Assembly (NCBI RefSeq): GCF_028689295.1
Contig: NZ_JAQTWL010000005.1
Location: forward strand, 18,579-82,578
Source of the DNA: Rhodoferax sp.
GTDB taxonomy: Bacteria > Pseudomonadota > Gammaproteobacteria > Burkholderiales > Burkholderiaceae_C
Reading direction: 5' to 3'
Length of the DNA stretch: 64,000 nt
The notes beneath the pieces were generated by a model. It searched no databases, was not told where the DNA came from, and was given only the letters and a program-made list of their open reading frames with translations. A program made the translations under genes and the position numbers. Position 1 is the first letter of the stretch. Every line of letters begins with the position of its first letter. Of the stretch, positions 50,456 to 58,670 are shown one piece after another.

Positions 50456-51163
50456 TCAAAAGATATGGCAGCGCAAAGCCTGTAGATCGGTCACGCGCAG
50501 GCCACCGTATTCGACCCGGATCGCCTCTTGTGCCGCCAGCGTGTTCAGCGCCTCATTGACGCGCTGGCGCGACAGGCCCACCAGGTAGGCCAGCTCCTGC
50601 TGGGTGATGCGCAGCACGGCGCCCAGGCCGGGGTAAAGCACCGGGTTGAACAGGGCGGCCAGGCTGCGCGCCACACGGATGTTTGGATTGGTCATGCGGT
50701 CGATCTCGCGCGCGGCGATGAACTGTCCCAGGCGCTCGTTGAGCTGGTTCATGACGAAGCGGTTGAATCCAATCGAATGGTCCAGCAGCCAGTGAAAGGT
50801 GTCAACATGCAAGCCGGCCACAAGGCTTTTGCGCAGCGCCTGGATGTTGTAGCGGTAGCTCTCGCGTTTCAGGGCCGTGCCTTCGCCAAACCAGCCGCCG
50901 GGCGGGACGCCGGTGAAGGTCATGGTCTGGCCGTCGATGTTGTCGGTGCTCATTTTCAGCAAGCCATCGACCACGCCAAACCAGTAGGTCACGGGGCGGC
51001 CGGTGCGACAGACAAAATCGCCCGCGCCGGCATCAGTGATCTTGAGGTCTTCCACCGCGCGCTCTCGCTCTGATGCAGAGAGCAATTTAAGCCACGGAAT
51101 TACGTCAAGCTCAGCTTCTGTCAGGGGGCGGCGACGCTGAAACAGAGTGACTTCAGTTTTCAT
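50456..51163 (-). CDS. Crp/Fnr-family transcriptional regulator
   Basis: The 235-aa product starts MKTEVTLFQRRRPLTEAELD and has a cyclic-nucleotide-type effector domain (VCRTGRPVTYWFGVVDGLLK, PPGGWFGEGTALKRESYRYN), a long dimer helix and a C-terminal HTH (RITQQELAYLVGLSRQRVNE). No Fe-S-type Cys cluster is present, so it is not FNR itself. It is divergent from the acyl-CoA ligase/Liv operon, with a dyad site between them, and probably controls that operon. The ATG at 51163 gives the family N-terminus. Confidence 0.88.
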   Translation of the reverse strand: MKTEVTLFQRRRPLTEAELDVIPWLKLLSASERERAVEDLKITDAGAGDFVCRTGRPVTYWFGVVDGLLKMSTDNIDGQTMTFTGVPPGGWFGEGTALKRESYRYNIQALRKSLVAGLHVDTFHWLLDHSIGFNRFVMNQLNERLGQFIAAREIDRMTNPNIRVARSLAALFNPVLYPGLGAVLRITQQELAYLVGLSRQRVNEALNTLAAQEAIRVEYGGLRVTDLQALRCHIF

Positions 51164-51244
51164 GGTGGTGGCGGGTTTGACGGACTTCGCGGGTGAAGTG
51201 ATGGGCAAGGGTGCAGGGAAAACACCTATCTGGAAATGTCTGAA

Positions 51245-51262
51245 TTGTCGTCCAAATGACAA
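51245..51262. promoter_or_regulatory. Crp-family dyad operator in divergent spacer
   Basis: TTGTCGT-CCAA-ATGACAA is an 18-bp dyad with 6 of 7 arm positions symmetric. Its core TGTCG-N6-TGACA has the length and geometry of Crp-family sites (TGTGA-N6-TCACA). It is centred about 100 bases before the ligase start and 90 before the regulator start. It is the likely binding site of the adjacent Crp-like protein. Confidence 0.6.
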
Positions 51263-51352
51263 CATAACGTCAAATCGGGTTTTATCATTCGCCCACTCCA
51301 GCAGCATGGGCATTGGACCCAGGCGGCGATGATTCAGAGACAAGGTGAAGTA

Positions 51353-53299
51353 ATGCAAACGACGTTTCCCCGATTACTGCTAGACCATGCCGCCCAGCGC
51401 CCCGGGGACGCGGCCATGCGTGAAAAAGAGTACGGCATCTGGCAAGCCATCACTTGGGCCGACTTGGCTGTGATGGTGGAGCATCTGGCCTGTGGTTTGC
51501 ACCAGGCAGGTTTGCGCCAGCACAATCACATGGTGGTGATCGGCGCCAACCGGCCCCGGCTGTACGCCACCATGCTGGCGGTGCAGGCGCTGGGTGCCGT
51601 GCCGATTGCGCTCTACCAGGATGCCGCCGCGCCCGAGTGCGTGTTCCCGATCAACAACGCCGAAGTTGCCTTTGCCTTTGCCGAAGACCAGGAGCAGGTG
51701 GACAAGCTGCTCGAAGTTCGTGACCAGTGCCCGCAGCTTGCCAATCTCTACTTCGATGACCCGCGCGGTCTGCGCAATTACGACGAGCCGGGTTTGCAGT
51801 CCCTCGACGACCTGATTGCTGCAGGAAAAAACTTTGCCCAGCAAAACCCGGACTTCTTCAAGGCCGCGGTGGACAGCGTCAAGCCCGACGATGTGGCCTC
51901 GCTGTTTTTTACTTCCGGCACCACCGGCAATCCCAAGGGCGTGGTGCATACGCATGACACGCTGCTCAACCGGGCTAGAGCCGGTGCTGAGTTCGACAAG
52001 CTGACCAACAAAGAAGACGTGCTGGCCTACCTGCCGCCGGCCTGGATCGGGCAAAACATCTTTTCCTATGCCCAGTGGCTGAGTTGCGGCTACGTGGTGA
52101 ACTGCCCCGAGGATGCCTCCACCGTCAGTATCGACCTGAAAGAAGTCGGCCCCACCTATTACTTTGCGCCGCCGCGTGTGTTCGAGGGCCTGCTCACCAG
52201 CGTGATGATCCGCATGGAAGACGCGGGCATCATCAAGCGCAAGATGTTCCACTACTTCATGAGTGTGGCCAAGCGCGTCGGCCCGACGCTGATGGACGGC
52301 AAGAGTGTGTCGCTTACCGACCGCGTGCTGTACGCGCTGGGCAACTTCATGGTCTATGGCCCGCTGCGCAACAACCTGGGTTTCAGCCGGGTGCGCGTGG
52401 CCTACACCGCCGGCGAAGCCATCGGTCCGGACCTGTTCAGTTTTTACCGCTCGATCGGGGTCAATCTGAAACAGCTCTATGGTTCCACCGAAACCGCCGT
52501 GTTCGTCTGCCTGCAGCCCGATCACGAGGCCCGCGCCGACACCGTGGGTGTGCCCTGCAAGGGCGTGGAAATCAGGGTCGCCGACAACGGCGAGATTCTG
52601 GTCAAGTCGCCGGGCCTGCTCAAGGGCTATTTCAAAAACCCCGAGGCCACCGCCGAAGTGCTCACGCCGGACGGCTGGTACCACACCAGCGATGCCGGTT
52701 TCCTGGACGCGCACGGCCATCTCAAGATCATCGACCGCGTCAAGGATGTGGGCCGCATCAAGGGCGGCGCCAATGACGGCGCCATGTTTGCGCCCAAGTA
52801 CGTCGAGAACAAGCTCAAGTTCTTCCCGCACATCAAGGAGGTGGTGGCTTATGGCGACGGTCGCGATCAGGTCTGCGTGATGATCAACATCGACTTCGAC
52901 GCGGTGGGCAACTGGGCCGAGCGGCGCAACCTGCCCTATGCCGGCTACACCGACCTGGCGCAAAAACCCGAGGTCTATCAGCTCATCAAGGAGTGCGTCG
53001 AAAAGGTGAATGCGGACCTGAGCGTGGACACCCTGCTGGCGGGCAGCCAGGTGAGCCGTTTCCTGGTGCTGCACAAGGAACTCGATGCCGATGACGGCGA
53101 ACTGACCCGCACCAACAAGGTGCGCCGCGGTTTCATTGCCGAGAAATACGACGTGCTGATCGATGCCCTGTATGGCGGCAAGACCAGCCAGTACATCGAA
53201 ACCCAGGTCAAGTTCGAGGACGGCCGCACCGGCAGCGTCAGCGCCACCTTGGCGATTGACGATGCCAAGACCTTTATTCCCGTCAAGGCGGCGGCCTGA
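51353..53299 (+). CDS. AMP-forming acyl-CoA synthetase
   Basis: The 648-aa product begins MQTTFPRLLLDHAAQRPGDA, with AAGGTG upstream of the start. It shows the adenylate-forming motifs LFFTSGTTGNPKGVVHTHDT (P-loop), YGSTETAVFVC, and GWYHTSDAGFLDAHGHLKII with the Asp for ATP ribose. It resembles long-chain fatty-acid-CoA ligases that open Liv-type ABC operons in betaproteobacteria. It activates the imported acid to its CoA ester; the acid is not identifiable from sequence. Confidence 0.9.
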   Translation: MQTTFPRLLLDHAAQRPGDAAMREKEYGIWQAITWADLAVMVEHLACGLHQAGLRQHNHMVVIGANRPRLYATMLAVQALGAVPIALYQDAAAPECVFPINNAEVAFAFAEDQEQVDKLLEVRDQCPQLANLYFDDPRGLRNYDEPGLQSLDDLIAAGKNFAQQNPDFFKAAVDSVKPDDVASLFFTSGTTGNPKGVVHTHDTLLNRARAGAEFDKLTNKEDVLAYLPPAWIGQNIFSYAQWLSCGYVVNCPEDASTVSIDLKEVGPTYYFAPPRVFEGLLTSVMIRMEDAGIIKRKMFHYFMSVAKRVGPTLMDGKSVSLTDRVLYALGNFMVYGPLRNNLGFSRVRVAYTAGEAIGPDLFSFYRSIGVNLKQLYGSTETAVFVCLQPDHEARADTVGVPCKGVEIRVADNGEILVKSPGLLKGYFKNPEATAEVLTPDGWYHTSDAGFLDAHGHLKIIDRVKDVGRIKGGANDGAMFAPKYVENKLKFFPHIKEVVAYGDGRDQVCVMINIDFDAVGNWAERRNLPYAGYTDLAQKPEVYQLIKECVEKVNADLSVDTLLAGSQVSRFLVLHKELDADDGELTRTNKVRRGFIAEKYDVLIDALYGGKTSQYIETQVKFEDGRTGSVSATLAIDDAKTFIPVKAAA

Positions 53300-53321
53300 A
53301 TCCAGAAATCGAAGCAACACC

Positions 53322-54107
53322 ATGGCGACAAAACAAATCGGCGATGTCATTCTCGACGTCAAAAATATCTCTTTAAGTTTCGGCGGTGTCAAGGCGCTGA
53401 CTGACATTTCGTTCGATGTGCGCGAGCACGAGGTGCGCGCCATCATCGGCCCCAACGGCGCGGGCAAGAGCTCGATGCTCAACTGCGTCAACGGCGTGTA
53501 CCGGCCGCAAGAGGGCGCCATTACGTTCAAGGGCCAGACCTTCAGCCACATGGACAGCCACCAAGTGGCCACCATGGGCATTGGCCGCACCTTTCAAAGC
53601 CTGGCGCTGTTCAAGGGCATGAGCGTGATCGACAACATCATGACCGGGCGCAACCTGCGCATCAAGAGCAACCTGTTCTTGCAGGCGCTGCGCATCGGCC
53701 CGGCGCAGCGCGAGGAAGAGCGGCACCGTGAGTTTGTCGAGCACATCATCGATTTTCTGGAAATTCAGGCGCATCGCAAAACGCCGGTGGGCCAGTTGCC
53801 CTACGGACTGCAAAAACGCGTTGATCTGGGCCGCGCCCTTGCCATGGAGCCGCAACTGCTGTTGCTCGACGAACCCATGGCCGGCATGAACGTCGAAGAA
53901 AAGCAGGACATGAGCCGCTTCGTGCTCGACGTGAACGAGGAATTCGGCACCACCATCGTGCTGATCGAGCACGACATGGGCGTGGTGATGGACATCTCTG
54001 ACCGTGTCGTCGTGCTGGACTACGGCAAGAAGATTGGCGACGGCACGCCCGAAGAAGTTCGCAACAACGAAGAAGTGATCAGCGCTTACCTTGGAACAGG
54101 ACACTAA
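53322..54107 (+). CDS. livG: LivG-type ABC transporter ATPase
   Basis: The 261-aa ATPase has Walker A IGPNGAGKSSMLNCVNG, the Q-loop region MGIGRTFQSLALFKGMSVID, signature-like VGQLPYGLQKRVDLGRALAM, Walker B PQLLLLDEPMAGMN and H-loop TIVLIEHDMGVVMDISDRVV. The ABC signature is the degenerate PYGLQKR of LivG. It follows the ligase after 22 bases and precedes livH by 4. Confidence 0.94.
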   Translation: MATKQIGDVILDVKNISLSFGGVKALTDISFDVREHEVRAIIGPNGAGKSSMLNCVNGVYRPQEGAITFKGQTFSHMDSHQVATMGIGRTFQSLALFKGMSVIDNIMTGRNLRIKSNLFLQALRIGPAQREEERHREFVEHIIDFLEIQAHRKTPVGQLPYGLQKRVDLGRALAMEPQLLLLDEPMAGMNVEEKQDMSRFVLDVNEEFGTTIVLIEHDMGVVMDISDRVVVLDYGKKIGDGTPEEVRNNEEVISAYLGTGH

Positions 54108-54111
54108 CACC

Positions 54112-55041
54112 ATGGCATTTTTTCTGGAAACATTACTCGGCGGCCTGATGGCCGGCATGCTGTATTCGCTGGTGGCCCTGGGCTTCGTGCTGATCTACAA
54201 GGCATCGGGCGTGTTCAACTTTGCCCAGGGTGCCATGGTGCTGTTTGCCGCGCTGGCGATGGCGCGGTTTTCCGAATGGCTGCCCCTCTATGCCGGCATC
54301 GACAACCTCTATCTGGCCAATCTGCTGGCGTTTATTGGTGCCGGCGCCGTGATGTTTGTGGTGGCCTGGCTGATCGAGCGTTTGGCGCTGCGCCATCTGG
54401 TCAATCAGGAGGCCACGACGCTGTTGATGGCCACCCTGGGCATCAGCTACTTTCTGGACGGCATCGGACAGACGCTTTTTGGCAGTGACATTTACAAGAT
54501 CGACATCGGCATGCCCAAGGATCCGATCCTGGCCTTCGAAAGCCTCTTCGAAGGCGGCATCCTGATCAACAAGGAAGACCTCTATGCGGCGCTGATTGCC
54601 GCCGTGCTGGTCGCGCTGCTGACGCTTTTTTTCCAGAAAACCGTGACTGGCCGGGCCCTGCGCGCGGTGGCTGATGATCATCAGGCGGCGCAAAGCATTG
54701 GCATTCCGCTGAACCGCATCTGGTTCATCGTGTGGTGTGTGGCGGGTGTGGTGGCACTGGTGGCCGGCATGATCTGGGGCAGCAAGCTGGGCGTGCAATT
54801 TTCACTCACCACCGTGGCTTTGCGCGCTTTGCCGGTGGTGATTCTGGGTGGCCTCACCTCGGTGCCGGGCGCTATTGTGGGCGGCCTGATCATCGGCGTC
54901 GGCGAGAAGTTGTCCGAAGTGTTTTTGGGACCGTATGTGGGCGGCGGTATCGAGATCTGGTTTGCCTACGTGCTGGCGCTGATGTTCTTGCTGGTGCGCC
55001 CGCAAGGCCTATTCGGCGAGAAGATCATTGATCGAGTCTGA
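54112..55041 (+). CDS. livH: LivH-type ABC transporter permease
   Basis: The 309-aa integral membrane protein starts MAFFLETLLGGLMAGMLYSL and has about eight helices with the HAAT permease features (ALGFVLIYKASGVFNFAQGA, GRALRAVADDHQAAQSIGIP, LPVVILGGLTSVPGAIVGGL). It pairs with LivM. Two hairpin repeats follow in the 123-base gap before livM. Confidence 0.93.
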   Translation: MAFFLETLLGGLMAGMLYSLVALGFVLIYKASGVFNFAQGAMVLFAALAMARFSEWLPLYAGIDNLYLANLLAFIGAGAVMFVVAWLIERLALRHLVNQEATTLLMATLGISYFLDGIGQTLFGSDIYKIDIGMPKDPILAFESLFEGGILINKEDLYAALIAAVLVALLTLFFQKTVTGRALRAVADDHQAAQSIGIPLNRIWFIVWCVAGVVALVAGMIWGSKLGVQFSLTTVALRALPVVILGGLTSVPGAIVGGLIIGVGEKLSEVFLGPYVGGGIEIWFAYVLALMFLLVRPQGLFGEKIIDRV

Positions 55042-55057
55042 CAACCTGATACCTCGC

Positions 55058-55097
55058 AGGACAGTCCAGGATTTGCACCGCAAATTTGCTCTGTCCT
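55058..55097 (-). repeat. hairpin repeat unit B between livH and livM
   Basis: Arms AGGACAG (55058-55064) and CTGTCCT (55091-55097) enclose a second stem TTTGC-acc-GCAAA (55072-55084). On the minus strand the flank reads TCAGTTGAGGACAGAGC, the same family as the units at 25120 and 55119. Relative to those, the outer G-C pair is replaced by A-T, a compensated change. Confidence 0.75.
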
Positions 55098-55118
55098 CAA
55101 CTGATTGAGAAACCTTGC

Positions 55119-55142
55119 GGGACAGATCTTTAGCTCTGTCCC
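55119..55142 (-). repeat. hairpin repeat unit A between livH and livM
   Basis: GGGACAGA (55119-55126) pairs perfectly with TCTGTCCC (55135-55142) around an 8-base loop. The minus strand reads TCAGTTGGGGACAGAGC and ends TCTGTCCCGCAA, aligning with the 25120 units, where the central A-T pair is T-A instead. Confidence 0.8.
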
Positions 55143-55164
55143 CAACTGATGAATAGAAAAGCAT

Positions 55165-56241
55165 ATGTTTTACAGAGAAAACGGCCAGTTCAAAACTACC
55201 TATCGGGCAGATCAGCAGATTTTTGCCATCACGCAAGACCGGGTGGCGGTGCTGTTGTTGATCGCTGCCGCGTTTTTGGTGGTGCCCATGGTCACCAGCG
55301 AGTACATGTTTCGGGCTATTTTGATCCCGTTCGTCATCATGTCGCTGGCCGCGCTGGGGGTGAACATTCTGGTGGGCTACTGTGGTCAGATTTCGCTCGG
55401 CTCGGGCGCCTTCATGGCGGTGGGCGCTTATGCCGCATTCAACTTTTTTGTGCGCGTGGAGGGCATGCCGGTGCTGGTGGCGCTGCTTTTGGGCGGCATC
55501 TGCGCTTCGGCGTTCGGTATTTTGTTCGGTCTGCCCAGTTTGCGCGTCAAGGGGCTGTATCTGGCAGTGGCCACGCTGGCGGCGCAGTTCTTCAGCGACT
55601 GGATGTTTTTGCGCATCAAGTGGTTTACCAACGACGCGCCTTCGGGTTCGGTGCAGGTGTCCAACCTGCAAGTGTTCGGTTTTTCGATAGAGAGCCCGAT
55701 CTCCAAGTACCTGTTTTGTCTGTCCATCCTGGTGGTGATGGCGTTGTTGGCCAAAAACCTGGTGCGCAGTGCCATTGGCCGGGAATGGATGGCCATTCGT
55801 GACATGGACGTGGCGGCTGCTGTGATCGGCATCCGGCCGATGTATGCCAAGCTCAGCGCGTTCGCGGTCAGCTCGTTCATCATCGGCGTGGCCGGTGCCT
55901 TGTGGGGCTTTGTTTACTTGAGCGCCTGGGAGCCTGCCGCATTCTCCGTGGATCTGTCGTTCAAGCTGTTGTTCATGGTGATCATTGGTGGCATGGGCTC
56001 CATCATGGGCAGCTTTTTCGGCGCCGGCTTCATTGTGGTGCTGCCGATTTTCCTGAACCAGTTTCTGCCGTTTGTGGGCGGCCTGGTGGGCGTCGAGATT
56101 TCGACCTCAGGCATTTCACACACCGAATTGATCATATTTGGCGCGCTGATTGTTTGGTTCCTCATCGTGGAGCCGCACGGGCTCGCCAAACTGTGGTCGA
56201 TTGGCAAGCAGAAGCTGCGCCTGTGGCCATTCCCTCACTGA
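55165..56241 (+). CDS. livM: LivM-type ABC transporter permease
   Basis: The 358-aa membrane protein starts MFYRENGQFKTTYRADQQIF. It contains the HAAT permease core ALGVNILVGYCGQISLGSGA, LPSLRVKGLYLAVATLAAQF and IGREWMAIRDMDVAAAVIGI. About ten hydrophobic segments are seen. It is separated from livH by a pair of hairpin repeats, but orientation and function indicate the same operon. Confidence 0.93.
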   Translation: MFYRENGQFKTTYRADQQIFAITQDRVAVLLLIAAAFLVVPMVTSEYMFRAILIPFVIMSLAALGVNILVGYCGQISLGSGAFMAVGAYAAFNFFVRVEGMPVLVALLLGGICASAFGILFGLPSLRVKGLYLAVATLAAQFFSDWMFLRIKWFTNDAPSGSVQVSNLQVFGFSIESPISKYLFCLSILVVMALLAKNLVRSAIGREWMAIRDMDVAAAVIGIRPMYAKLSAFAVSSFIIGVAGALWGFVYLSAWEPAAFSVDLSFKLLFMVIIGGMGSIMGSFFGAGFIVVLPIFLNQFLPFVGGLVGVEISTSGISHTELIIFGALIVWFLIVEPHGLAKLWSIGKQKLRLWPFPH

Positions 56242-56293
56242 TCCGTTTTTCGTCAACCAAAGCACTGCGGTGCATTACATCTAGGAGACTTGC

Positions 56294-57610
56294 ATGAAAA
56301 TTAAACACATTGCGTTAGCGGCTCTCATGGCCTCGGTGGGCGCCACGGCGTTTGCCCAAGCCAAGGAACAGTTTTTTCCCGGCTTGCCATACCGCACCGG
56401 TGCCTACGCGCCCAACGGCGTGCCATGGGCCAACGGCTACTCTGACTACCTCAAGCTGGTGAACGCCCGCGGCGGCATCAACGGCGTCAAGATCATTTAT
56501 GAAGAGTGCGAAACCGGCTACGCCACCGACCGCGGCGTGGAGTGCTACGAGCGCCTGAAAGGCAAACATGGCGGCGCCACGGTGTTCCAGCCCCTGTCCA
56601 CCGGCATCACCTTTGCCCTGACCGAAAAAGCCCCGCTGGACAAAATCCCGTTGATCACGGCCGGTTACGGCCGTAGCGAAAGCCAGGACGGTCTGGTCTT
56701 CAAGTGGAACTTCCCGATTGCCGGCACCTATTGGCTGGCGGCTGACGTGCTGGTGCAGACGATTGCCAAAAAAGAAGGTGGTTTTGACAAGCTCAAGGGC
56801 AAGAAAATCGCGCTGGTTTATCACGACTCACCCTATGGCAAAGAGCCCATCGCCCTGCTGCAGGAACGCGCCGCCATGCACGGTTTCAGCCTGCAGTTGC
56901 TGCCCGTGGCACACCCCGGCGTAGAACAAAAAGCCACCTGGCTGCAAGTGCGCCAGGCCAAGCCAGACTACGTGTTTCTGTGGGGCTGGGGCGTGATGAA
57001 CTCCACCTCGCTCAAGGAAGCGCAGGCCACCGGCTACCCGCGCGAAAAAATGTACGGCGTCTGGTGGTCCGGAGCCGAACCTGACGTGAAAGACGTCGGC
57101 GAAGGCGCCAAGGGCTACAACGCAGTCGCCATGCAGCACGGTGCCGAGCCGAACTCTGCCGTGGTCAAGGAAATCCTGGCCAAAGTGCACGACAAAGGCC
57201 AGGGCACTGGCCCCAAGGAAGAAGTGGGTTCGGTGCTTTACATGCGCGGTGCCATCAGTGCCATGTTCGCGGTGGAAGGTGTACGCCGCGCACAGGAGCG
57301 CTTTGGCAAAGGCAAGTGGGTCACGGGCGAACAGGCGCGTTGGGGTTACGAAAACCTGGCACTCGACCAGAAAAAACTCGACGCCCTGGGTTTTGCCGGC
57401 GTCATGCGCCCGGTGCAGACCACCTGTGCCGACCACATGGGCGCCAATTGGGCTCGCATCCACACTTGGGATGGCAAAAAATGGAGTTTCAGTTCTGACT
57501 GGCTGCAGGCCGACGAGCAGGTCCTGAAACCTCTGGTGAAGTCGACCGCTGCCAAATACGCGGCTGACAAAAAGCTGGCGCCTCGCACGCCGGCAGATTG
57601 CCAATCCTGA
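56294..57610 (+). CDS. livK: Liv-type periplasmic substrate-binding protein
   Basis: The 438-aa protein has a signal peptide (MKIKHIALAALMASVGATAF, cleavage AFAQ) and a type I periplasmic binding fold: GVPWANGYSDYLKLVNARGG, INGVKIIYEECETGYATDRG, KKIALVYHDSPYGKEPIALL, YVFLWGWGVMNSTSLKEAQA. It is longer than amino-acid-binding LivK and closer to binding proteins of aromatic or organic acid uptake systems. Its gene is followed by a 193-base structured spacer before livF. Confidence 0.9.
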   Translation: MKIKHIALAALMASVGATAFAQAKEQFFPGLPYRTGAYAPNGVPWANGYSDYLKLVNARGGINGVKIIYEECETGYATDRGVECYERLKGKHGGATVFQPLSTGITFALTEKAPLDKIPLITAGYGRSESQDGLVFKWNFPIAGTYWLAADVLVQTIAKKEGGFDKLKGKKIALVYHDSPYGKEPIALLQERAAMHGFSLQLLPVAHPGVEQKATWLQVRQAKPDYVFLWGWGVMNSTSLKEAQATGYPREKMYGVWWSGAEPDVKDVGEGAKGYNAVAMQHGAEPNSAVVKEILAKVHDKGQGTGPKEEVGSVLYMRGAISAMFAVEGVRRAQERFGKGKWVTGEQARWGYENLALDQKKLDALGFAGVMRPVQTTCADHMGANWARIHTWDGKKWSFSSDWLQADEQVLKPLVKSTAAKYAADKKLAPRTPADCQS

Positions 57611-57619
57611 TGAGTTGGT

Positions 57620-57775
57620 GTGGGGTCGACTTGTGTCGATCTTGGTGGACTGAGGTCCACCCCACCGCATTTCAGCGCTGAATGCTGGTACATGGTGTTG
57701 GCGACTCACCCGAGTCGCCAACTGAAAAAGTGGCTTTGCTGCTTTTTCAGTTGGCTTAGCTCCCGGCTCACCGGG
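57620..57775 (+). promoter_or_regulatory. structured intercistronic RNA region between livK and livF
   Basis: Five stem-loops lie in 156 bases: an outer GTGGGGT/ACCCCAC stem (57620-57626 with 57659-57665) enclosing CGAC-ttgt-GTCG and a GGAC/GTCC hairpin; GCATT/AATGC around CAGCGCTG (57667-57685); a perfect 11-bp stem GTTGGCGACTC/GAGTCGCCAAC (57697-57722); a perfect 14-bp stem (57717-57730 with 57742-57755); and CCCGG/CCGGG (57762-57775). The 11-bp and 14-bp stems share bases 57717-57722 and so exclude each other. No U-run follows. It is probably a processing, stability or switch-type element. Confidence 0.7.
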
Positions 57776-57803
57776 ACAAATCAAGTTACGTGGAAATATC
57801 ACT

Positions 57804-58616
57804 ATGAGTGAATCAAAAAACATCGTTCTCAACGTCAATGGCATCGAGGTCATCTACAACCACGTCATTCTGGTGCTCAAGGGTGTGTCCCTGAATGTGC
57901 CAGAGGGCAAGATCGTGGCTATTTTGGGTGGCAACGGCGCCGGCAAAACCACCACCTTGCGCGCCATCTCCAACCTGCTGCGCGGTGAGCGCGGTGAGGT
58001 CACCAAGGGCTCGATCGAGCTGCGTGGTGAGCGTATCGAGAACTTGTCTCCCGCCGACCTGGTGAACCGTGGCGTGGTGCAGGTGATGGAAGGCCGGCAT
58101 TGCTTTGCCCACCTGACTATTGAAGAAAACCTGCTCGCCGGCAGCTACACCCGCAAGGACAAGGGCGAGATTGCTGCCAATCTGGACAAGGTCTATACCT
58201 ATTTCCCGCGTTTGAAGACGCGTCGCACCAGCCAGGCCGCCTACACCTCGGGTGGCGAGCAGCAGATGTGCGCGATTGGTCGCGCCCTCATGACCAACCC
58301 CAGCATGGTGCTGCTCGATGAGCCGTCCATGGGGCTGGCGCCGCAGATTGTGCAAGAGGTGTTCGAGATCGTGAAAGACCTCAACGTGCGCGAAAAAGTC
58401 ACCTTTTTGCTGGCCGAGCAAAACACCAACATGGCCCTCAAATACGCCGACTACGGCTACATCATGGAGTCGGGCCGTGTCGTGATGGATGGCATTGCCA
58501 GCGACCTGGCCAACAACGAAGACGTGAAAGAGTTTTACCTCGGTATGGGTGGCAGCGAGCGCAAGAGTTTCAAGGATGTCAAGAGCTACAAACGCCGCAA
58601 ACGCTGGCTGGCTTAG
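57804..58616 (+). CDS. livF: LivF-type ABC transporter ATPase
   Basis: The 270-aa ATPase has Walker A LGGNGAGKTTTLRAISNLLR, signature YTSGGEQQMCAIGRALMTNP, Walker B SMVLLDEPSMGLAPQIVQEV and H-loop LLAEQNTNMALKYADYG. It is the second ATPase of the transporter, with LivG. The C-terminal tail KSFKDVKSYKRRKRWLA is basic and slightly longer than usual. It follows the structured spacer. Confidence 0.95.
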   Translation: MSESKNIVLNVNGIEVIYNHVILVLKGVSLNVPEGKIVAILGGNGAGKTTTLRAISNLLRGERGEVTKGSIELRGERIENLSPADLVNRGVVQVMEGRHCFAHLTIEENLLAGSYTRKDKGEIAANLDKVYTYFPRLKTRRTSQAAYTSGGEQQMCAIGRALMTNPSMVLLDEPSMGLAPQIVQEVFEIVKDLNVREKVTFLLAEQNTNMALKYADYGYIMESGRVVMDGIASDLANNEDVKEFYLGMGGSERKSFKDVKSYKRRKRWLA

Positions 58617-58670
58617 AGCCTGGCGTCGAACGCCTGACGAGTTGACTACTGGTTTTTCAGGAATACAAAC

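Noticed and set aside
51380..53590. 736-aa open frame antisense to the acyl-CoA ligase
   Set aside because: It mirrors the ligase frame in GC-rich sequence; His/Gln-rich composition with no domain, and the sense gene has full family motifs.
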